NCBI GenBank assembly: GCA_036004405.1 | Contig: DASYRM010000142.1 | Coordinates: forward strand, 1 to 43,551 | Length of the DNA: 43,551 bases | Direction: 5' to 3' | Origin: DASYRM01 sp036004405 | GTDB lineage: Bacteria > Acidobacteriota > Vicinamibacteria > Vicinamibacterales > UBA2999 | Shown here: positions 1 to 7,380 of the stretch, one piece after another | Layout: each line of letters opens with the position of its first letter | How positions within the stretch are numbered: position 1 is the stretch's first letter | The notes under the pieces: model-generated | Told to the model about the DNA's origin: nothing | Database searches by the model: none | The model's input: only the letters and a program-made list of their open reading frames with translations | Program-made: the position numbers and the translations under genes

Positions 1-854
1 CACGCCCTGACGTTGCTGACGATAGTGTCCTTCGCGCCGTCGAGGGCATCGCACTTCGCGTAGACGGCGTCGGTGATCAGCTTGGTCTTCGCCGGGTTCA
101 GCCACGCGGCGCCACCGCCCTGGTAGACGGCGCGGCCGGCGTTGAGCGAGCCGAGGTGGAGCAGCGTGACGTTGTAGGCGGGGTAGTTGGCCACCACGCC
201 GTCGTAGTCGCGGTAGTAGCGCGCCGCGGCGTCGAGCGCTTCGTGGCCGCCCTGCGATCCACCGATGAAGTAGAAGCGCTCCGGCGCGCGGCCGTACGCC
301 TTGCGGATGACGGCCATGGCGGCGTCGTGCGCCTTCTTCACCGACTCCTTGCCGAAGTTGGCCAGCGCCTCGTCGTCCATCGCAAACTTGCCGTCGAAAC
401 CGGCGGACGATTTGTGACCGCCGTCGCTGCCGAGCGTGACGTAGCCCTGCTTGAGCGGATTCTCCACGTTCGCCGGCTGCAGCGTGAAGCCGGTGAGGCC
501 GGTGACGAGCGTGCCGTTGTAGCCGCCGCCGCCCATCTGGAGCGCGCGCCGGTTCCACGCCGCCGGCAGGTTCACTTCGAACTCGAGGTTCGGCGACGAG
601 GGGTTCTTCGGCTTCACGATGCCGGTCACCTTGCAGTACTCGCCGTTGGTGTTGTTGGCAGCAGACGGCGCGACCATGGCCGCGGTCTGCACCTCGGCGC
701 CGGATGTCGGCAGGCCGATCGATGCCGCGGCGATCGTCATGCCCTGGAGGCTGGCGCACGCGGCGGCCGGCAGGGCGGTCGTGTCGTCGGCGGCGCCGAC
801 CGGTGCCGCAAGGGCGGCGATCGACAGTGCGAGCGCAAGGGTAAGGGATTTCAT
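1..854 (-). CDS. Tannase/feruloyl esterase family protein (C-terminal part outside window)
   Basis: Secreted esterase predicted to hydrolyse ester bonds in gallate or ferulate esters of plant material. The ATG at 854 begins MKSLTLALALSIAALAAPVGA, a clear signal peptide of about 21 residues. The mature part has family features: an early PAAACASLQG segment, a YCKVTGIVKP segment, LPAAWNRRALQMGGGGYNG, and the nucleophile elbow GGSQGGH with Ser200. The gene runs off the left edge after about 284 codons, so the Asp and His of the triad and the lid cannot be checked; full family members usually exceed 500 residues. It follows the operon at 931-4271 on the same strand and is separated from it by hairpin repeats at 869-925. 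Family assignment is firm; the choice between tannin and feruloyl substrates is open, although a feruloyl-CoA synthetase gene lies 6.5 kb away. Confidence 0.88.
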   Translation of the reverse strand, partial: MKSLTLALALSIAALAAPVGAADDTTALPAAACASLQGMTIAAASIGLPTSGAEVQTAAMVAPSAANNTNGEYCKVTGIVKPKNPSSPNLEFEVNLPAAWNRRALQMGGGGYNGTLVTGLTGFTLQPANVENPLKQGYVTLGSDGGHKSSAGFDGKFAMDDEALANFGKESVKKAHDAAMAVIRKAYGRAPERFYFIGGSQGGHEALDAAARYYRDYDGVVANYPAYNVTLLHLGSLNAGRAVYQGGGAAWLNPAKTKLITDAVYAKCDALDGAKDTIVSNVRA

Positions 855-868
855 CGAACGCTCCTCAA

Positions 869-925
869 GGGCAGTCTGAAGACTGCCCGTTCAACGAGTG
901 GGCCGCCTGAAGGCGGCCCCTACGA
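869..925. repeat. Intergenic hairpin repeat, site A (two hairpins)
   Basis: There are two perfect 8-bp-stem hairpins. At 869-888 arm GGGCAGTC, loop TGAA and arm GACTGCCC; at 900-919 arm GGGCCGCC, loop TGAA and arm GGCGGCCC, followed by CTACGA. They lie between the 3' end of the secreted-protein gene (stop at 931) and the start of the esterase gene (854). The loop and flank match five other intergenic sites in this window, while the stem sequence differs with compensating changes in both arms. They may end transcription after the operon, but no T-run follows. Confidence 0.85.
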
Positions 926-930
926 GAGGA

Positions 931-1863
931 TTATCGCCGCGGATTCACGTCGCAGTTGAAGCCGCCGCTGCAGGTGCAGTAGCGCTGGCAGCGGTCCGGC
1001 GGCTTGCTGTGCGGCGCGCCCATCTTCAACCGGTACTCCGGATACATCGTCTCGGCGCCGCCGCGCGTCGCGGCCAGCTCGAGCCCATACCAGTCCGCGA
1101 ACTCGCTGAGGTACGGGTTCGTGCCCGGCAGATGGTTCGGCACCTTCTGCGCCCCCGGGAGCTCGGAGGCGTACTCGCAATTGAACGCCGGCAGCGCCTG
1201 ACCCACGTCGTAGAACCAGTTCTGGCTGCGCACGAGCGGCTCGGTCAGGAACACCGGGTCGGTCACCACAGTGATCACGGTGAGGAACTCGGCGTGGCGC
1301 GTCCAGTGCTCGACGACCGTGCGCCTGTCGCTGGAGGGGACGCCGTTGCGGCGGTAGTAGTTCGTCTTCAGGTGCGTGGTGGTGATGGTGAGCATGTTGC
1401 CCTCCCACACGCCGGTCGAGAAGCCCTGAAACGTGTACTCCGCATAGTCGGGCGGGTGCGGACGCCCGTCCATCCAGATCGTCCGCTCGCTGCCCCACGC
1501 CGGCATGTAAGTGTGGAACGCCTGCAGCTGCTGGTTGGCGTCGAGCTCCGCCCACACGCGCAGGTTGCCCAGGCCGCGCATGCCGTAGTCGGACGAGTGC
1601 GGCCGGCACTGGTAGGGGCTCACCACGGAGATGCGGTCGGCATCCCAGCTGTCGGCCTGAAGACGGGCCGCGTCGTTGAGCGGGAGACCGGTATAGTCGG
1701 CGAGCTCGGGGCCGGGAATGCGCTCAGGGTTGTCCTCGTGGTACACCGGCGCCCACTGGCCGCTGAAGTCCACCTGCGCCGCGGCGGGCGCGGCGCACGT
1801 GAGCAGGAGCGCGGCCGCGATCCTAGCGAGGCGTGCAGGGAGTCGGACGCCACTTCGAGCCAT
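931..1863 (-). CDS. Secreted protein of an acidobacterial WEG-motif family, function unknown
   Basis: The 310-residue product has a signal peptide (cleavage likely after APAAAQ, about residue 29) and starts its mature part with VDFSGQW. Two segments place it in the same family as the genes at 1823-2611 and 17632-18666: GFSTGVWEGNMLTITTTHLK, then TNYYRRNGVPSSD, and later a TVVTDPVFLTEPL-like strand. The C-terminus has a Cys cluster (RCQRCTC-like, CNCDV-like pattern near residues 292-307) that could form disulfides. The ATG at 1863 is preceded by AAGGAA and lies 41 bases inside the upstream gene, which suggests coupled translation. It is the last gene of a four-gene operon. No catalytic motif was recognised, so a function is not assigned. 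Confidence 0.8.
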   Translation of the reverse strand: MARSGVRLPARLARIAAALLLTCAAPAAAQVDFSGQWAPVYHEDNPERIPGPELADYTGLPLNDAARLQADSWDADRISVVSPYQCRPHSSDYGMRGLGNLRVWAELDANQQLQAFHTYMPAWGSERTIWMDGRPHPPDYAEYTFQGFSTGVWEGNMLTITTTHLKTNYYRRNGVPSSDRRTVVEHWTRHAEFLTVITVVTDPVFLTEPLVRSQNWFYDVGQALPAFNCEYASELPGAQKVPNHLPGTNPYLSEFADWYGLELAATRGGAETMYPEYRLKMGAPHSKPPDRCQRYCTCSGGFNCDVNPRR

Positions 1864-2611
1864 CGGGTTCCTTCTTGAAGTCGGAGCTGGTGATGAAGGG
1901 GCCGTTCAGGTACTGCGGATCGCGGACGATGGTCGTCACCGTGAACCACTCGTCGCCGTTCGGCTCCTTGAAATAGTCGAAGTACTCGCTGAGCGACACC
2001 TTGTCGCCGTAGGGGACGCCGTTCTTGCGCAGGTATCCCGGGCGCAGGTGCGTGGTCGTCACCTCGAGGGCGCGGCCGCGTGTGCCGATGCGCGTGGCGA
2101 AGATCGGCAGCGTCGGCGGCGCGCCGGGAGTCTGGGGCGGACGTTCCCACTGCGCCACCGAATAACCCTGCCACGACGGCACTTCCTTCGCGGGCGGCGT
2201 GCCGCCGAAGTGGAGGAGCCGCGTCTGCGTGCCCGAGTCGGTCTCGAGCTTCAGCGTCGTGTCGTCCAGCCATGTCATGTGGACGCGGCCCGGCAGGCGC
2301 ATCAGCCCCGCGGCCCCGTAGGCCTTGCACTGCACGCCGGCAGCTTCGTCCTTGGCCGGATCCCAGCTGTCGACCACCTTGCGGGCCTCGGGGGTGATCG
2401 GGATGCTCGCGGCGTCGCCCTTGAGCGGCGTGACCATACGCCAGCGCCAATCCTCGGCGATCACCGACACCCAGTAGCCGGTGAAATCCACCGGCGCCGC
2501 GGCACGCGGCGCGCGGGGCGGTCCGGGCGGCCCGGGCGGTCCCTGGGCCTGCAGTGTCGCGAGCGCCGCCAGCCAGACGGCGGCGACGAGCGACCGTGTG
2601 CGCGTCTTCAT
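1823..2611 (-). CDS. Secreted WEG-motif family protein, paralogue of the downstream gene
   Basis: The 262-residue product has a signal peptide (MKTRTRSLVAAVWLAALATLQAQ), a short Pro/Gly-rich linker (GPPGPPGPPRAPRA), and then VDFTGYWVSVIAEDWRW. It shares with its downstream neighbour the layout FTGYW, then an EVTTTHLRPGYLRKNGVPYGD segment, and then TIVRDPQYLNGPF. Its ATG overlaps the stop codon of the metallo-beta-lactamase-fold gene (ATGA, 2608-2611), and GAGG sits six bases upstream of the start. The 3' end overlaps the next gene by 41 bases. The tight coupling suggests that the proteins act in one exported process, but no enzymatic residues were recognised. Function is unknown. Confidence 0.8.
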   Translation of the reverse strand: MKTRTRSLVAAVWLAALATLQAQGPPGPPGPPRAPRAAAPVDFTGYWVSVIAEDWRWRMVTPLKGDAASIPITPEARKVVDSWDPAKDEAAGVQCKAYGAAGLMRLPGRVHMTWLDDTTLKLETDSGTQTRLLHFGGTPPAKEVPSWQGYSVAQWERPPQTPGAPPTLPIFATRIGTRGRALEVTTTHLRPGYLRKNGVPYGDKVSLSEYFDYFKEPNGDEWFTVTTIVRDPQYLNGPFITSSDFKKEPDGSKWRPTPCTPR

Positions 2612-3579
2612 GCCGTGCCTCGCTTCTCGGTGAGGCTCCGATAGATCGCTTCGGTGATGGCGTCGCCCGCACCGTAGCGCGTGTCGTAATCGCGCGACGG
2701 TCGGGCCGCCTTCACCTGGTCGAGCGTCTGTCCCTTCTTCACGAGATCGGCCACGCGATCGCGGATGATGGCGACCATGTCGCGGTACTCGACGATGTCG
2801 GCTTCGTTACAGAGGCGCCCGTGCCCGACGATGACGCGGGTGCCGCCATCCTGCAGCCGCTCCGGCACCGTGATCTCGACGATGCGATCGAGCGCGGCGA
2901 TCAGACCGTCCACGCTGCCGCCACGGGCGACGTCGATGTCGGGGTAGCGATCGAGCCGCACGAGGTCGCCGACCGCGAGGACGTCCGAGCGGCGGAACCA
3001 CACGATGCTGTCGCCGTCGGTGTGCGCGCGCGGCGCGTGCAGGATGACCACCGGCTCGCCGTTGAAGCTGAAGTCCATCGAGGGCAGGAAATACGTGGTG
3101 GTTGGCAGCGCCGCGGCCGGCGTGGGCGGCTGGCTCGCGGCCAGCCGGTTGAGGACGTTCTCGTGGGCCACGATTGCCGGACGGTTCAGGCCGAGCGTAC
3201 CGAACGGGGCGCCGCCGGTGCCGCGTCCCGCCGCCGGACCGACGAGCGCCGCATTGCCGCCGGTGTGCTCCGCGTCGAGGCTCGTGTTGACGAGATAGCG
3301 GATCGGCCGAGTGGAGAGCTTGCGGATCTCGGCCAGCATCTGCGGGACGAGCGCCGCCGCCGGCGTGTCCACGAGCAGCACGCCGTCCCCGCCGATCTGC
3401 AGCGCAATGTTGGCGCCGGCGCCGGCCAGCATCGACACCGTGCCCTGCACGGGCAGCAGGTGCAGCTCCGCGGGAGGCGCGCCCGCCGGGGGACGCGCCT
3501 GCTGGGCCGCCGAAGCGCGAAGCGCGAAGGCGGCCGCTACGGCGAGCGCGGGCAGGAGGCGGGTGGCAAGCGTGCCCAT
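2608..3579 (-). CDS. Exported metallo-beta-lactamase-fold protein with altered metal motif
   Basis: The 323-residue protein has a signal peptide (cleavage near ASAAQ, residue 25) and a metallo-beta-lactamase fold: strand QIGGDGVLLVDTPAA, then NTSLDAEHTGGN, then HAPRAHTDGD, AVGDLV and VGHG. The canonical HxHxDH motif is replaced by S100-x-D102-x-E104-H105, so two zinc-ligand histidines are missing. His186, Asp205 and His253 remain. It could bind one metal, bind metals in a changed geometry, or have lost hydrolase activity. It is co-transcribed with the CMD-like gene (8-base gap, Shine-Dalgarno AAGGGA overlapping that gene's stop) and with the secreted genes after it. The family is certain; the substrate is unknown. 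Confidence 0.87.
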   Translation of the reverse strand: MGTLATRLLPALAVAAAFALRASAAQQARPPAGAPPAELHLLPVQGTVSMLAGAGANIALQIGGDGVLLVDTPAAALVPQMLAEIRKLSTRPIRYLVNTSLDAEHTGGNAALVGPAAGRGTGGAPFGTLGLNRPAIVAHENVLNRLAASQPPTPAAALPTTTYFLPSMDFSFNGEPVVILHAPRAHTDGDSIVWFRRSDVLAVGDLVRLDRYPDIDVARGGSVDGLIAALDRIVEITVPERLQDGGTRVIVGHGRLCNEADIVEYRDMVAIIRDRVADLVKKGQTLDQVKAARPSRDYDTRYGAGDAITEAIYRSLTEKRGTA

Positions 3580-3587
3580 CGGGTCCC

Positions 3588-4271
3588 TTAGTGAACCGGC
3601 GAGGAGAGCAGATCGAGCCGCCCCTCGGGCGCCCGCTCGTCGACCGCGACGGCGAAGAAGCCGCTGACGGCGTAGGTGTTCATCACCGCCACCATGTCCA
3701 TCGCTCCCTTACGGCCGAAGAGCTCGACGACCTTGGCGAAAGTGGCCGGCTCCATCTTCTTGTCGCGGAACATCTGCCGGCCGAACCGGATCACCGCCGC
3801 GTCCTTGTCGTCGAGACCGGTCAGCGCGCCACTCGTCCGCACCATGTCGAGCACCTTCTGGTCCACGCCCACCTTGAGCGCCGTCGCCAGGTGCCCGTTC
3901 CACTCCAGGCTGTAGTTGGTCTCGCGGCACGCCACCATGATCGACAGCTCGCGCACGTGCGGATCGAGCGAGCCGGCGACCGCGGCGTTGTGGAGATCGA
4001 AAAGCGCCTTGGCGGCGCCGGGATTGTAGGCGGCAAACGCCAGCGGACCGCGCACGACGCCGTCCTGCCCGCGGCCGGGCAGCACCTCGTAGATCTTCTG
4101 GTTCGCCTCGTCGAAGTCCTTCTTCTGCAGGTAGGGCAGGCGGGCGCGCGACGCGGGGTCGAGATCGGCGGGCAGTTTGCCGCCCGACTGGGCCGCGACG
4201 AAACCGCCGGACGCGAGCAACAGCAGGGCAGCGGCCCCACGCAGGAATCTCTGGCTGGTGTGCATGGTCAT
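3588..4271 (-). CDS. Exported carboxymuconolactone decarboxylase-like protein
   Basis: A 227-residue protein with a signal peptide (MTMHTSQRFLRGAAALLLLASGGFVAAQ). An all-helical CMD/AhpD-like core follows: LHNAAVAGSLDPHVRELSIM, then CRETNYSLEWNGH, then VLDMVRTSGALTGLDDKDAA. It lacks the CxxC pair of AhpD, so peroxidase activity is unlikely; the ETNYSLEWNGH segment resembles gamma-carboxymuconolactone decarboxylase relatives. I take the ATG at 4271 because GGGGAG lies about ten bases upstream and the signal peptide follows at once. The frame stays open to 4355, but that extension has no signal-like sequence. It is the first gene of the minus-strand operon and is divergent from the sugar dehydrogenase gene. 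Confidence 0.82.
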   Translation of the reverse strand: MTMHTSQRFLRGAAALLLLASGGFVAAQSGGKLPADLDPASRARLPYLQKKDFDEANQKIYEVLPGRGQDGVVRGPLAFAAYNPGAAKALFDLHNAAVAGSLDPHVRELSIMVACRETNYSLEWNGHLATALKVGVDQKVLDMVRTSGALTGLDDKDAAVIRFGRQMFRDKKMEPATFAKVVELFGRKGAMDMVAVMNTYAVSGFFAVAVDERAPEGRLDLLSSPVH

Positions 4272-4337
4272 CGGTGCGCCGCTCCCCACGGCCACTAAAC
4301 ACGTCGCTAGCTGTAAACCGGCGACATTATCTTCTGG

Positions 4338-4343
4338 TATAAG
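4338..4343 (+). promoter_or_regulatory. Possible extended -10 promoter for the sugar dehydrogenase gene
   Basis: TGGTATAAG at 4335-4343 reads as an extended -10 (TGn before TATAAG) in the 114-base divergent gap, 42 bases before the ATG at 4386. No convincing -35 box was seen at 17 bases. It is inferred from sequence only. Confidence 0.35.
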
Positions 4344-4385
4344 CATTCGCACCACCGGTTTGCCGGAGTTTTGAGGAGCATCCCC

Positions 4386-5915
4386 ATGCGCGCACGCCTG
4401 TCGATCGTCGCCGGTCTCCTGGCGGTTCTGTCGGCCCCCGTCCTCCGCGGGCAGATTACAGAGAACCCGATTCCCGCGCCGATCGAGAAGCGCGGGCTGG
4501 CGGTGGAAGTCAGGGACGTGGTGCGGTTGCCCGACACGCGCGGCCTCCGGCCCCTGGATCAGGACGTGTCACCGGCTGGGTGGGCGCGCCCCAACTACGT
4601 CCGCGATCTGCCCGACGGCCGCCGGTTCGTGAACGACTCGCGCGGGCGCCTCTATCTGATCGGCCGCGACAGCCAGGTGTCGATCTATGCGGACGTCGCG
4701 GCGGTCTTCCCCTACGCCGTCTACAACCGGCTGGTCAGCGGCGTCAGCGGCTTCGCCTTTCATCCCGAGTTCGTCAGGAACGGTCTCTTCTACACCGTGC
4801 ACGGCGAGCGCGGGCCGGGGAACCCGTCCACGCCGAACTTCATCCCACCGGGCTACACGATCAAGGACGTCACCTACCACAACGTGATCACCGAGTGGCA
4901 CGCCGCCAATCCGGCGGCGGCGACGTTTGCCGGGACGCGCCGCGAGCTGCTCCGCGTCGCCCACATCGTGCAGAACCTGACGCACCCATACGGCGACCTC
5001 GAGTTCAACCCCACGGCGAAGCCGGGCTCGCCCGACTACGGGCTGCTCTACACGAGCGGCAGCGACCTCGGCTTCAGCAACGGCGGCGGCCCGCAGGCCA
5101 ATAATCCCGGCCAGACGCAGCGCCTGGACTCGGTCATCGGCGCTATCCTGCGGATCGATCCGCGCAGCCCGTCGGCGAGCGGCGGCGTGAAAGGGCTCGG
5201 CGACTACACGATTCCGCGGTCCAACAAGTTTGCGGCCGACAACGATCCGAAGACGCTGGGCGAGATCTACGCCTACGGGTTCCGCAACGCGCACCGGCTG
5301 TCGTGGGATCTGTCGGATGGCACGATGTTCATCTGCGACATCGGGATGAACAACGTCGAAGAGATCAACATCGTCCGCAACGGCGAGAACTACGGCTGGA
5401 TGAAGCGCGAGGGTATCTGGGAGAACGGCATGAGCCGTCCCGGCGGCGCCCTCAATCAGCTCTATCCGCTGTCGGCGGCCGTCCTGTCGGGACGTGAGAA
5501 GGAGAAGGAAGGCTTCATCTACCCGGTCGCGATGTACGACCACGACGAGGGCGCGGCCATCACGGGCGGCTTCACCTACAGCGGCCGCATCCCCGCACTG
5601 CGCGGCAAGTTCGTGTTCGGCGACATCAACCGCGGGCGCCTGTTCGTGGCCGATACCGCGGCGCTGAAGAAGGCCGACGACGGCGTGCCGCAGACCGTGG
5701 CGCCGATCGAGGAGATTCAGCTCTATGTGCGCAACAGCAGCGGCGCCCGCGAGAACGTGTCGTTCCACGATCTGGTGAAGCGGATGATGGGCGAGGGGGC
5801 GACGCGGGCCGACCTGCAGATCAGCCGCACCGGCGATGGCGAGCTGCTGCTCACGTCGCGGCAGGATGGCATGATCCGGATGCTCGTGCCGGACTCGACG
5901 CCGGCCACACGGTAG
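4386..5915 (+). CDS. Exported PQQ-dependent sugar dehydrogenase family protein
   Basis: A 509-residue protein with a signal peptide (MRARLSIVAGLLAVLSAPVLRG) and a six-bladed beta-propeller of the glucose/sorbosone dehydrogenase (GSDH) type. Family segments include GVSGFAFHPEFVRNGLFYTV, NLTHPYGDLEFNP, GAILRIDPRSPSASG, GEIYAYGFRNAHRLSWD and CDIGMNNVEEIN followed by NYGW. It would oxidise an aldose or a related sugar in the periplasm using PQQ. No PQQ-biosynthesis gene is in the window. The ATG at 4386 is chosen because GAGGAG ends six bases before it; a TTG fifteen bases earlier in the same frame overlaps this ribosome site and is unlikely to be the start. Substrate is not predictable from the sequence. 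Confidence 0.87.
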   Translation: MRARLSIVAGLLAVLSAPVLRGQITENPIPAPIEKRGLAVEVRDVVRLPDTRGLRPLDQDVSPAGWARPNYVRDLPDGRRFVNDSRGRLYLIGRDSQVSIYADVAAVFPYAVYNRLVSGVSGFAFHPEFVRNGLFYTVHGERGPGNPSTPNFIPPGYTIKDVTYHNVITEWHAANPAAATFAGTRRELLRVAHIVQNLTHPYGDLEFNPTAKPGSPDYGLLYTSGSDLGFSNGGGPQANNPGQTQRLDSVIGAILRIDPRSPSASGGVKGLGDYTIPRSNKFAADNDPKTLGEIYAYGFRNAHRLSWDLSDGTMFICDIGMNNVEEINIVRNGENYGWMKREGIWENGMSRPGGALNQLYPLSAAVLSGREKEKEGFIYPVAMYDHDEGAAITGGFTYSGRIPALRGKFVFGDINRGRLFVADTAALKKADDGVPQTVAPIEEIQLYVRNSSGARENVSFHDLVKRMMGEGATRADLQISRTGDGELLLTSRQDGMIRMLVPDSTPATR

Positions 5916-6020
5916 TGGCGGCGGCCCAGGGCCGTACGAACGCGTCGCCGAGGTCGTTTCAGCATTGATGCAGAGTGCGCGTTCGACCGTCGTGCGAGGG
6001 CTCCCGTCGCTCCCGTCGTC

Positions 6021-6560
6021 GTGCACGACACTCTGCAGCCGATTGAGAATCGCGAGCCAACTCGCCTCTATGGGTCGGCCAAGAGCCCAGGGTTCTGGTA
6101 TTACGTCATCGACGACTTTGTCAGCCCCGCGACCACCGAGACACGTGTCATCAGATGGCAGGGCGGTTACTGCGACCCTCGTTACCAGGTCCCACTGGCA
6201 GTGCCTCGGCCGGTGTCGCGGTCGTTCTCCATCTGGTTGTCCGCGGACAACGGCAGCGGGCGGCGTCCTTTGCCGGCGGCCAACGCCCCGGGCGGGCAGT
6301 TGCTCGAGGCGACATTCTCTCCGGCCGAGGCGCATGAAGAGCTGCTGTTCGAGGTCGTGGACAATGGCGGCATCGGCTGCGGTTCGAAAGAGACGGCTCC
6401 GGCCTCATACTTTCAATACAGCGCCACCCTCCCACGCCCTTTGCCGGTGACTCAGGGGAGCCGCTACTGGATCGCGATCCTGGGTGACACACGCGGTGCG
6501 CCCCGGTCGGGCGAGCTCGTCAGCTCGCCAGCCCGAACAGGCGCATCGCGTTTTCTTTGA
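6021..6560 (+). pseudogene. Probable remnant of an exported protein, no normal start
   Basis: The 604-base gap between the sugar dehydrogenase and the amidohydrolase holds one open frame that reads like a real exported beta-sandwich protein: SPGFWYYVIDDFV, VIRWQGGYCDP, SFSIWLSADNG, LLEATFSPAEAHEELLFEVV and GSRYWIAILGD. Protein-like sequence already begins near 5958, before the only usable start (GTG at 6021). There is no signal peptide or ribosome site. The family pattern stops near 6485, and the last codons run into the 3' end of the convergent amidohydrolase gene. I read it as a gene that has lost both ends. It continues in the same frame as the sugar dehydrogenase after that gene's TAG. 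A short functional protein is a less likely alternative. Confidence 0.4.
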
Positions 6561-7380
6561 AGATGAGCGGCTTCACCTCGTCTTTGATCGCGATCTTCTC
6601 GAGGTCCGCCATCCAGCGGTCCGGCGTCAGCAGCGGGTAGTCCGATCCGAACAGCACTTTGTGCTTCAGCAGCGAGTTGGCGTACTGGATCAACGTCGGA
6701 GAGAAGTACTTCGGCGACCAGCCTGACAGGTCGATGTAGACCTGCGGCTTGTGCAGGCACACCGAGATGGCTTCGTCCTGCCAGGGGAACGAGGGGTGCG
6801 CCATCACGATCGGCATGTCGGGGAAGTCCACCGCCACGTCGTCGATCGGCATCGGGTGGCCGTACTTCAGGCGGATGCCGCCCCCGGCGCGCATGCCGGT
6901 ACCGATGCCGCTATGCCCGGTGTGGAAGAGCACCGGCAGCTTCGCTTCGGCGAAGAGCTCGTACAAAGGATAGGCGACGCGGTCATTCGGGAAGAACTCC
7001 TGGATCGGCGGGTGCAGCTTCAGGCCGCGCACCTGGCCGGTGGCCAGCAGATGCTTGGCTTCGGCCAGGCCGTCGGCGCCGCGATTCGGGTTGATGCTGA
7101 TGAACGGGATCGCGAGGTCGGGGTGCTGCGCCGCGAACGCGAGCACCTCGTCGTTCGACAGGCTGGGCCTGCCGGTCAACGCCTCGTCCACGGTGAAAAT
7201 GACGAACGCCATCTTGCGCGACCGGTAGTACTCGGCCAGCGCCTCGGGCCGCCGGTCGGCGCCGCCCTTGAAGTAGGCCTTCGCCTTCTCGTCGGCGTCG
7301 GTCGTCTCACCAGTGTGCTCGAGGTGCACGTGCACGTCGATGGCGGTGAGGGCGGAGGGATCGATCGTCAGCTGGGTCAT
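6520..7380 (-). CDS. Amidohydrolase-family hydrolase of a hydroxycinnamate operon
   Basis: A 286-residue metal-dependent hydrolase of the amidohydrolase-2 (PF04909) type. The metal motif is DVHVHLE with His17 and His19. FHTGHSGIG, MAHPSFPWQDE and FGSDYPLL supply the later His residues and the catalytic Asp. The ATG at 7380 overlaps the stop of the feruloyl-CoA synthetase gene (ATGA), which fixes the start; the open frame reaching 7701 lies inside that gene and is not used. In the known beta-oxidative routes for ferulate and p-coumarate, an amidohydrolase-family enzyme hydrolyses the beta-ketoacyl-CoA intermediate (Agrobacterium Atu1421 and Rhodococcus CouO are the cases I recall). That role fits this position and is inferred. 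Confidence 0.87.
   Translation of the reverse strand: MTQLTIDPSALTAIDVHVHLEHTGETTDADEKAKAYFKGGADRRPEALAEYYRSRKMAFVIFTVDEALTGRPSLSNDEVLAFAAQHPDLAIPFISINPNRGADGLAEAKHLLATGQVRGLKLHPPIQEFFPNDRVAYPLYELFAEAKLPVLFHTGHSGIGTGMRAGGGIRLKYGHPMPIDDVAVDFPDMPIVMAHPSFPWQDEAISVCLHKPQVYIDLSGWSPKYFSPTLIQYANSLLKHKVLFGSDYPLLTPDRWMADLEKIAIKDEVKPLIFKENAMRLFGLAS

Noticed and set aside
4569..6335. Long minus-strand open frame opposite the sugar dehydrogenase
   Set aside because: Its product is Arg/His/Ala-rich with no family pattern; it is an antisense shadow of a well-supported gene in high-GC DNA.
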